The position numbers and the translations under genes were made by a program. From the NCBI GenBank assembly GCA_934277655.1, contig CAKQVC010000093.1, positions 1 through 7,454 on the forward strand: 7,454 nucleotides of DNA, read 5' to 3'. The DNA comes from an uncultured Clostridia bacterium. GTDB lineage: Bacteria; Bacillota; Clostridia; Peptostreptococcales; Anaerovoracaceae. How positions within the stretch are numbered: position 1 is the first letter of the stretch; every line of letters starts with the position of its first letter. Positions 1 to 3,968 of the stretch are shown one piece after another. Under the pieces are notes generated by a model. It was not told the DNA's origin and searched no databases. It saw nothing but the letters and a program-made list of their open reading frames with translations.

Positions 1-1
1 A

Positions 2-1087
2 CGCCCCTGTTCCCATTGCGGACAAGTTTTGGCACATGAGCAGTTAATCCCATTTCAGGATGAATTGCTTTGCCCTGCCTGCCTTGACGAGCAAACCACA
101 GTCTGTTCCTGCTGCGGCGAACGGATCTATAAGGCCGATAACAGCGGAACGGATGCAATCCCGCTCTGCGAGGACTGCTATGACAACCACTACGAACGCT
201 GTACCCATTGCGGTGCTCTGATCCACCGCCGGGATACCTATTATCGCGGGGATGACCCTTATTGCTATGACTGCTACAACACCTTTCCTGCACAGGGTAT
301 CAATGATTACTACTTCAAGCCGGAGCCAATTTTCTATGGTACAGGCAGTAAGCGTTACTTCGGCGTGGAGTTAGAAATTGACGATGGCGGCGAGTTTGAT
401 TCCAACGCTGTCAAAATCTTGAACATTGCCAACTCAGACAGAGAGTTGATCTACTGCAAGCATGACGGCAGCTTGAATGATGGCTTTGAGATCGTCACCC
501 ATCCCATGACGTTAGACTTCCACGAAAACAATATGCCTTGGGCCGAAATCATGGAGGAAGCCAAGAAGATGGGGTATCTGTCCCATCAGGCAGAAACCTG
601 CGGCCTGCACGTCCATGTCAACCGCACAACCTTTGGTAACACCGAAAGCGAACAGGAAGCCGCTATCGCCCGTGTCCTCTACTTCTTTGAGAAGTTCTGG
701 GAGGAACTGCTGAAATTCTCTCGCCGTACCCAGCGCCAGCTTGACCATTGGGCAGCCCGGTATGGCTACAAGGAAAAACCAAAAGACATCCTTGACCATG
801 CCAAAGGCCATAACTCTGCTGGACGTTATACGGCGGTGAACCTCACCAACCGGGATACGGTCGAGTTTCGGATGTTCCGCGGAACCTTAAAGTGCAATAC
901 CCTGATTGCCACACTGGAACTGCTGGATAACATCTGCGAGATGGCGGTCTATCTGACGGACAAGGATGTGCAGGGGTTGTCATGGACAAGCTTCGTTGTG
1001 GGATGTACCCAGCCGGAATTGGTGCAGTATCTTAAGGAGCGCCGCCTATACGTCAATGACGCGGTGGCAAGTGAGGAGGATGTTTAA
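2..1087 (+). CDS. Zinc-finger amidoligase family protein, 5' partial
   Basis: The reading frame is open to the left edge, so the true start lies outside the window. An in-frame TTG at 29 would cut off a CxxC pair and is not a credible start. Numbering from that TTG, the N-terminal 85 residues hold repeated CxxC pairs (C15/C18, C26/C29, C47/C50, C58/C61, C79/C82, plus one upstream) in a LIM- or ribbon-like arrangement that probably binds zinc. The remainder matches the glutamine-synthetase-fold amidoligase family (Amidoligase_2): GVELEID at 112-118 with likely metal-binding acidic residues, KHDGSL at 144-149, GFEIVTHPM at 152-160, CGLHVHVNR at 191-199 and EFRMFRGTL at 279-287. Family members are predicted to use ATP to join a carboxylate to an amine; the substrate here is unknown. 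The stop codon overlaps the start of the amidotransferase gene, which implies translational coupling and a shared pathway. The family call is firm; the biological role is not known. Confidence 0.88.
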   Translation, partial: RPCSHCGQVLAHEQLIPFQDELLCPACLDEQTTVCSCCGERIYKADNSGTDAIPLCEDCYDNHYERCTHCGALIHRRDTYYRGDDPYCYDCYNTFPAQGINDYYFKPEPIFYGTGSKRYFGVELEIDDGGEFDSNAVKILNIANSDRELIYCKHDGSLNDGFEIVTHPMTLDFHENNMPWAEIMEEAKKMGYLSHQAETCGLHVHVNRTTFGNTESEQEAAIARVLYFFEKFWEELLKFSRRTQRQLDHWAARYGYKEKPKDILDHAKGHNSAGRYTAVNLTNRDTVEFRMFRGTLKCNTLIATLELLDNICEMAVYLTDKDVQGLSWTSFVVGCTQPELVQYLKERRLYVNDAVASEEDV

Positions 1088-2004
1088 TGTGCTGCTTGTT
1101 TGGATTGATCGACTATCGTGGGACGCTGACTGCCAAGCAGAAAACCCGCTTGATCCGGGAACTGTCTATCGCCGCAGAAGTACGCGGGACAGACGCTACC
1201 GGTATTGCCTACAACACAGAACACGGCTTACAGATTTACAAGCGGCCTCTTCCGGCACATCGGATGCGGCTAAACATACCGAGCAATGCAAAGGTCATCA
1301 TGGGACACACACGGATGGCAACGCAGGGCAGAGCCAAGAAGAATGAAAACAATCACCCTTTTCGCGGTAGCATTGAGGGCAGGCAGTTTGCGCTGGCCCA
1401 TAACGGTGTTCTCTATAATGACTACCAACTGCGGCGGTTGCTCCGCCTGCCAGCTTCAAAAATCGAGACTGACAGCTACATTGCCGTGCAGCTGCTTGAA
1501 CAGAAAAACACCCTTGATCCTTCCAGCCTGAAATACATGGCGGAACAGGTCGAGGGTTCTTTCACGTTTACGGTGCTGACAGATCGGGATGGGCTGTACT
1601 TCGTGAAGGGCGATAGTCCTCTCTGTCTGGTTCTGTTTCCCGATACCGGGGTCTATGTTTACGCCTCCACGGAGGAGATTTTGAACACGACCTTGCTGGG
1701 CTTTGAGAGATTGTTGGGAAGGTCACAGCGGATACAAACCGACTGCGGTGAGATCATCAAGATTGATCGGAAAGGCCGCCTCAGCCGCAGTACCTTTGAT
1801 GCGGCGGCGCTTTACTGCAACCATTGGGGCTGCTACAGCTTCTCGCTTGCAGACCATCACCCACAGACGGAGCGTGAGAGCGTTCGTGTACTGAAATCTA
1901 TTGCGGCGACTTTTGGATATACCGATGAAATGATCGACCGCTTGTTTGACCGTGGCTTTACCACGGACGAAATCGAAGAATGGCTGTATTGCGGAGAAAT
2001 ATGA
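1087..2004 (+). CDS. Class II glutamine amidotransferase domain protein
   Basis: This 305-aa protein starts at an ATG overlapping the previous stop by one base, with AGGAGG at 1074-1079 seven bases upstream. It begins Met-Cys-Cys-Leu-Phe-Gly, so removal of Met exposes Cys2 as the N-terminal nucleophile of an Ntn-type glutaminase. Other class II signatures are RGTDATG at 33-39, GHTRMAT at 73-79 (glutamine-binding Arg76), NNHPF at 88-92, AHNGV at 104-108 (Asn106/Gly107 oxyanion hole) and ETDS at 127-130. The domain should release ammonia from glutamine. No synthetase domain is fused to it; the C-terminal 120 residues are not recognised. The adjacent amidoligase is the obvious ammonia acceptor enzyme, and comparative genomics of amidoligases has described association of this family with class II amidotransferases. 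It is not PurF, GlmS or AsnB: those carry large extra domains absent here. Cytoplasmic. Confidence 0.9.
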   Translation: MCCLFGLIDYRGTLTAKQKTRLIRELSIAAEVRGTDATGIAYNTEHGLQIYKRPLPAHRMRLNIPSNAKVIMGHTRMATQGRAKKNENNHPFRGSIEGRQFALAHNGVLYNDYQLRRLLRLPASKIETDSYIAVQLLEQKNTLDPSSLKYMAEQVEGSFTFTVLTDRDGLYFVKGDSPLCLVLFPDTGVYVYASTEEILNTTLLGFERLLGRSQRIQTDCGEIIKIDRKGRLSRSTFDAAALYCNHWGCYSFSLADHHPQTERESVRVLKSIAATFGYTDEMIDRLFDRGFTTDEIEEWLYCGEI

Positions 2005-2018
2005 AGGGGGGTGAGCGT

Positions 2019-2171
2019 ATGGAGAAGGCAGTAGGAAAGGCATCTGCAAGCCACAGAAGTACAGATGTATACTGCAACTTTGAATTTGCTGTACGCAAAA
2101 CGCACCGCCGCAGCAAGGCCAGCAGCCGCGCAAGCATAAAGCAGAGTGGTGCAGGAAGAAAGGAGCGATAG
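2019..2171 (+). CDS. Small basic hypothetical protein (50 aa)
   Basis: I chose the ATG at 2019 because AAGGGGGGTG (2004-2012) lies six bases upstream, immediately after the amidotransferase stop. A farther in-frame start at 1980 would overlap the amidotransferase and has no such site. The 50-residue product is rich in Lys, Arg, Ser and His, particularly in its C-terminal half, has one cysteine (Cys19), and has no hydrophobic segment. It is probably soluble and could bind nucleic acid, but I do not recognise a family. It lies in the same operon as the amidoligase and amidotransferase. A basic, lysine-rich peptide next to an amide-forming enzyme could be a modification substrate; this is speculation from context only. 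Confidence 0.55.
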   Translation: MEKAVGKASASHRSTDVYCNFEFAVRKTHRRSKASSRASIKQSGAGRKER

Positions 2172-2172
2172 G

Positions 2173-2253
2173 ATGTATTTTGTAAAGCCGCCTGATCCGC
2201 CGCCGATACTGGCGGTCTGGATGTTTTTCAAAAACTTGATTTGGGTTTATTAA
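2173..2253 (+). CDS. Tiny hydrophobic peptide (26 aa)
   Basis: The ATG at 2173 follows AAAGGAG (ending 2165) by seven bases and starts one base after the previous stop. The 26-residue product begins MYFVKPPDPPP, a proline-rich stretch, followed by a hydrophobic aromatic segment of about 15 residues (ILAVWMFFKNLIWVY) interrupted by one Lys-Asn. It could be a very short membrane or membrane-surface peptide. No family is recognised. Its tight spacing and good ribosome binding site argue that it is translated, although at this length chance cannot be excluded. Confidence 0.45.
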   Translation: MYFVKPPDPPPILAVWMFFKNLIWVY

Positions 2254-2274
2254 AAGGAAGGAGGAAAATAGTAC

Positions 2275-2352
2275 ATGGAATGGACGTTCGCTGGCTTTGT
2301 GACTACATTGACCGTACTGCTGGTTTTAGACCACGCTATTGCAACTAACTGA
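2275..2352 (+). CDS. Tiny membrane peptide (25 aa)
   Basis: AAGGAGG at 2258-2264 is ten bases ahead of the ATG at 2275. The 25-residue product is a short acidic/aromatic start (MEW) followed by one continuous hydrophobic stretch (residues 4-18), then Asp-His and a short polar end. This is compatible with a single short transmembrane helix. No homologue is recognised. It is the second of three consecutive tiny hydrophobic ORFs, each with its own Shine-Dalgarno, which supports real translation. Confidence 0.48.
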   Translation: MEWTFAGFVTTLTVLLVLDHAIATN

Positions 2353-2372
2353 GTTGAAAGGAGATGTTGACT

Positions 2373-2495
2373 TTGCCTATTCTATTTGCCATTACTGGCT
2401 CCGCCCTCGGTTGCTTTGCGGAGGGTGCCATCTTAGGTGCCTCGGTTTATCTCGTCAGCCGGGGTGTCCGCAATCCCCTGAAAAACAGAAAATGA
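2373..2495 (+). CDS. Small membrane protein (40 aa), TTG start
   Basis: AAAGGAG at 2357-2363 directly abuts an in-frame ATG at 2364, too close to use it. The in-frame TTG at 2373 sits nine bases downstream of the site and is the better start (40 aa; 43 aa from the ATG). The product has one hydrophobic Gly/Ala-rich segment over about residues 2-30 (starting PILFAITGSALG), followed by a positively charged tail (SRGVRNPLKNRK). This is the classic pattern of a single-span membrane protein with a cytoplasmic basic C terminus. It closes the run of small ORFs after the amidoligase/amidotransferase pair. Function unknown; it may anchor or export something made by that operon, but nothing in the sequence proves this. 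Confidence 0.55.
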   Translation: MPILFAITGSALGCFAEGAILGASVYLVSRGVRNPLKNRK

Positions 2496-2520
2496 GGACA
2501 ATTTAAACGCACATACCCAA

Positions 2521-2543
2521 CATTCCTATAACTTTTAGGAATG
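2521..2543 (+). promoter_or_regulatory. Hairpin abutting the HTH gene ribosome binding site
   Basis: An 8-bp perfect inverted repeat (CATTCCTA at 2521-2528, TAGGAATG at 2536-2543) with a 7-base loop ends exactly at the GAGGTG Shine-Dalgarno of the downstream HTH gene (2543-2548). It could be an RNA hairpin that limits translation initiation or a DNA operator for the HTH protein itself. No T run follows, so it is not an intrinsic terminator. Confidence 0.45.
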
Positions 2544-2556
2544 AGGTGATGCAATC

Positions 2557-2742
2557 TTGCACGAAATTGACTGTGAGATTTTAACGATTGAGGAACTTTG
2601 TGAAACCTTGATGATCGGACGCAATACAGCATATCGCCTGCTGAGTTCAGGGGCAATACGAGCATTCCGTATTGGTCGCTGTTGGAAGATACCTCGAAGC
2701 GCAGTTAATGAATTTTTGACTGCACGAAGATCTGTCCTGTAA
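2557..2742 (+). CDS. Excisionase-family helix-turn-helix protein (61 aa)
   Basis: TTG start at 2557 with GAGGTG (2543-2548) eight bases upstream; no in-frame ATG fits. The 61 residues fit the MerR-like HTH_17/excisionase domain almost end to end. They read LTIEELCETLMIGRNTAYRL (residues 9-28) as the helix-turn-helix, then a GAIRAFRIGRCWKIPRSAV wing that is typical of Tn916 Xis-like proteins, then a short terminal helix. Such proteins bend DNA at attachment sites to favour excision, or act as small repressors. It is not next to the integrase; a second Xis-like gene is. It may therefore be a regulator of the upstream operon, or the excisionase of a different or older element. Family call is firm; the excisionase role for this copy is uncertain. 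Confidence 0.8.
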   Translation: MHEIDCEILTIEELCETLMIGRNTAYRLLSSGAIRAFRIGRCWKIPRSAVNEFLTARRSVL

Positions 2743-2748
2743 ATACCC

Positions 2749-2774
2749 TTGACAGCGAAGTTTAGGCGTGTCAA
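2749..2774. repeat. TTGACA/TGTCAA inverted repeat
   Basis: TTGACA (2749-2754) and TGTCAA (2769-2774) form a 6-bp inverted repeat with a 14-base centre, seven bases after the HTH stop codon. It could be a binding site for the adjacent HTH protein. TTGACA also looks like a -35 box, but there is no -10 at the right distance. The rest of 2775-2870 shows no gene. Confidence 0.25.
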
Positions 2775-2871
2775 TTTTACAATTTCGATTATACATTGCT
2801 TTTGTGAACCATTACCCATCATCTGCTGTTATAGATCGTTTTTGAAAATTGTGCTCTCCTAAACGCATAGA

Positions 2872-2903
2872 AAAAGGGCTGCCTGAGCAGCCCTTTTCTT
2901 TTT
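2872..2903. terminator. Bidirectional intrinsic terminator
   Basis: An 11-bp perfect stem (AAAAGGGCTGC at 2872-2882, GCAGCCCTTTT at 2887-2897) with a CTGA loop is followed on the + strand by CTTTTT. On the - strand the stem is followed by a run of T as well. It lies between the + strand HTH gene and the end of the - strand relaxase gene and can stop transcription from both sides. Confidence 0.9.
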
Positions 2904-2909
2904 GATACT

Positions 2910-3389
2910 TTACTTGACAGGGATGACTTTATGATGTGTGACATTCCTCATATGATTGAGGAATTGATAATAATCGAGCTTCTTCCCTCCGTATTTATGC
3001 CCATCGCTGAATGCTGTTTGATTCATTACAAAATGCACGTGCAAATCATCCGTGTTTGTATGGACTGCGTATACCATCTGATATTCGGGTGTGTAGTGCT
3101 GAATGATTTGCGATGCATACTGCGCCGCTTGTTCAGGCGATAGTCCAGAATTAGAGCCAAAACTTAAAATAGAGTGACGGACTCGTTTGCCGCAGTTCTT
3201 ACCATAAGACTCAGAAACAGCTTCCATTTCTTCGGCAGCATGGTTTATATCTCTGATGTTACAGCTTCCAATATACGCAGCTTTCCGAGGATTTGTGATG
3301 TAGTGGATAGAAGCATTGTAAGCATTATCATCATGAAATTTATTCTTTTGCCCAAGACCAGTAACTTTATATGTATAACTATTACTCAT
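2910..3389 (-). CDS. Minimal relaxase / mobilization nuclease (159 aa)
   Basis: HUH relaxase of the Relaxase (MobA/VirD2) family, MOBP-like. It would nick one strand at oriT, stay linked to the 5' end through tyrosine, and pilot the strand in conjugation. Residues visible: NAYNASIHYITNPRK with Tyr30 as candidate nucleophile; SFGSNSGLSPEQAAQYA near 76-92 (motif II region); and the metal-binding motif AVHTNTDDLHVHFVMNQ near 108-124, with His110, His117, His119 and Asn123. The start at 3389 has AGAGG (3399-3403) nine bases upstream on the - strand. The protein stops just after the catalytic core, whereas most relaxases run 300-600 residues with primase, helicase or partner-binding tails. The stop is followed directly by a good terminator, so this looks like a natural minimal form or an old truncation, not an edge artefact. 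The region is visibly AT-rich relative to the amidoligase operon. Transfer would depend on a coupling protein supplied from elsewhere. Confidence 0.88.
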   Translation of the reverse strand: MSNSYTYKVTGLGQKNKFHDDNAYNASIHYITNPRKAAYIGSCNIRDINHAAEEMEAVSESYGKNCGKRVRHSILSFGSNSGLSPEQAAQYASQIIQHYTPEYQMVYAVHTNTDDLHVHFVMNQTAFSDGHKYGGKKLDYYQFLNHMRNVTHHKVIPVK

Positions 3390-3446
3390 AATATATTGCC
3401 TCTTATATTACCTTTCTATAATTATTCTTATCATATTTCTATTTAA

Positions 3447-3452
3447 ATTATA
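3447..3452 (-). promoter_or_regulatory. Possible -10 box of the relaxase gene
   Basis: On the - strand a perfect TATAAT lies about 58 bases upstream of the relaxase start. No good -35 box is found at 17 bases; that position falls in the C/G-rich inverted repeats, so initiation would overlap the putative oriT, as often happens for autoregulated mobilization genes. Tentative. Confidence 0.3.
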
Positions 3453-3453
3453 T

Positions 3454-3492
3454 GGGGGTGTACCCCCCTCCCCCTTTTCCGCAGGGAAAAGG
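3454..3492. other. Candidate origin of transfer (two adjacent inverted repeats)
   Basis: Two compact inverted repeats lie side by side, upstream of the divergent relaxase gene: GGGGGT/ACCCCC (3454-3459 and 3462-3467, 2-base centre) and CCTTTTCC/GGAAAAGG (3473-3480 and 3485-3492, 4-base centre). They are separated by a C-rich strand run. They stand out sharply in an AT-rich region. Relaxase-proximal inverted repeats beside a strand-biased run are the usual architecture of oriT. The nick site cannot be placed from sequence alone. An alternative is an operator or terminator, but no T run follows either hairpin on the + strand. Confidence 0.45.
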
Positions 3493-3671
3493 ATTTTGAC
3501 CTCCTTTAATTTTCATGTTCAATGGCTAATCAAAAATAACATTCAAAAATCTCAATTAATCTATCATCAATTCTGTCTCCCCACACTTTTGTCCGCTGCT
3601 TATTATAATGGCTGACAAAAGTAGCGCATGCGAGACACACGGATGGGTTGTTATTTTCTTTTTCTTCTTGC
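3493..3671. other. AT-rich intergenic region with a nested inverted repeat
   Basis: No convincing coding sequence is seen here. The main structure is a nested inverted repeat: TGTCTC (3574-3579) with GAGACA (3632-3637), enclosing ACTTTTGTC (3585-3593) with GACAAAAGT (3614-3622) and a 20-base centre that contains TATAAT. CGCATGCG (3625-3632) is an 8-bp palindrome. A pyrimidine-rich stretch follows at about 3650-3670. The - strand has an orphan AAAGGAGGT near 3500-3508 with no start codon at usable distance. Confidence 0.5.
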
Positions 3672-3700
3672 TTGACTTTCCTTACGAAGTTTGCTACGAT
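3672..3700 (+). promoter_or_regulatory. Sigma-A promoter of the helicase leader
   Basis: TTGACT (3672-3677), a 17-base spacer, and TACGAT (3695-3700) form a near-consensus housekeeping promoter. Initiation would be near 3707, only about 14 bases before the first tRNA-like structure, giving a leader of about 260 nt before the helicase start at 3969. The start region includes an AUG-UAG start-stop pair at 3715-3720 without a Shine-Dalgarno. Confidence 0.75.
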
Positions 3701-3720
3701 ATGCCTGCAATTTAATGTAG

Positions 3721-3793
3721 CTCAAATCTTGCACATCAATGTGCGTAACATGTTGCTATTATGGGTTTGATTCCCATCTGATTTGAGTTTTTT
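3721..3793 (+). ncRNA. tRNA-like structure 1 followed by a T run
   Basis: The stretch folds as a four-arm junction. The acceptor-like stem CTCAAATC (3721-3728) pairs with GATTTGAG (3780-3787), 8 bp. Then come TT, a D-like arm GCAC/GTGC (3731-3734, 3741-3744), a short anticodon-like arm GTAAC/GTTGC (3745-3749, 3752-3756) with only two unpaired bases, and a T-like arm ATGGG/CCCAT (3761-3765, 3773-3777) with the 7-base loop TTTGATT. The loop fits the T-loop pattern UURA except that C56 is U. It departs from a tRNA in lacking an anticodon loop, having a 6-base D loop, and having two extra bases (3778-3779) between T stem and acceptor. TTTTTT (3788-3793) follows directly, so the closed stem could also act as a terminator. 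No CCA is encoded. The fold is my pairing by eye, not a computed one. Confidence 0.6.
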
Positions 3794-3860
3794 AGCGTAG
3801 CACAATTGACAGTGCACCAGCTTGTGCTGGATGCTGAAGGTTTAAGTCCTTCCGCTAACA
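3791..3860 (+). ncRNA. tRNA-like structure 2, lacking a normal anticodon loop
   Basis: This segment matches tRNA architecture closely. Acceptor TTAGCG/CGCTAA (3792-3797, 3853-3858); U8-A9 (3798-3799); D stem GCAC/GTGC (3800-3803, 3812-3815); 8-base D loop AATTGACA; one base (A26); 5-bp stem CCAGC/GCTGG (3817-3821, 3826-3830); 5-base variable loop ATGCT; T stem GAAGG/CCTTC (3836-3840, 3848-3852) with 7-base loop TTTAAGT; and no gap before the acceptor. Tertiary positions also fit: U8-A14, a Levitt pair A15-U48, G18-U55, A21, and A19-U56 in place of G19-C56. Only the anticodon loop is short (TTGT, 4 bases), so it cannot decode. No CCA is encoded. An alternative helix, AGCACAA (3799-3805) with TTGTGCT (3822-3828), would compete with the D and anticodon arms. 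Its 3' half is shared with the downstream terminator. Confidence 0.65.
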
Positions 3861-3908
3861 ACCCCTTTTCGATTTTGGGGGATTGTTAGAGGGAGGACTA
3901 TCTTTTTT
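3845..3908 (+). terminator. Leader terminator (attenuator) ahead of the helicase gene
   Basis: A long hairpin forms from three stacked helices. AGTCCTTCC (3845-3853) pairs with GGGAGGACT (3891-3899), 9 bp with one G-U. CTAACAA (3855-3861) pairs with TTGTTAG (3883-3889), 7 bp. CCCC (3862-3865) pairs with GGGG (3878-3881). There is one G/A mismatch (3854/3890) and one bulged A (3882). The stem is followed by ATC and then TTTTTT (3903-3908), as in an intrinsic terminator. The 5' arm uses the 3' strands of the T stem and acceptor stem of tRNA-like structure 2, so the two folds cannot coexist. Sited between promoter and helicase start, it has the layout of an attenuator. Confidence 0.7.
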
Positions 3909-3968
3909 ATTCTCTCTCATTAATCCTCAGGTGGGTTGTCACTCACAAAATGAAGGAGCGAACGAACC

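Noticed and set aside
29..31. TTG as the true start of the amidoligase gene
   Set aside because: The frame stays open to the window edge and encodes a further CxxC pair upstream, in keeping with the zinc-finger pattern, so the gene begins outside the window.
2749..2783. TTGACA as a -35 box of a + strand promoter
   Set aside because: The nearest -10-like sequence (TACAAT at 2778-2783) is 23 bases away, and no + strand gene follows before the terminator.
3174..3446. + strand ORF of 90 codons across the relaxase gene
   Set aside because: It is antisense to a well-supported relaxase with catalytic motifs, has no recognisable domain, and lacks a good ribosome binding site.
3500..3508. - strand AAAGGAGGT as the ribosome binding site of a missing gene (for example mobC)
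   Set aside because: No ATG, GTG or TTG lies at usable distance, and the downstream sequence is the inverted-repeat region. At most it is a relic.
3721..3790. Hammerhead ribozyme suggested by CTGATTTGAG
   Set aside because: The conserved CUGAUGA core with its GAAA partner is absent.
3721..3860. Functional decoding tRNA genes
   Set aside because: Neither unit has a 7-base anticodon loop or an encoded CCA, and both carry the C56-to-U change.
3707..3968. T-box riboswitch
   Set aside because: I found no T-box consensus bulge, no specifier loop, and no amino-acid-related downstream gene.
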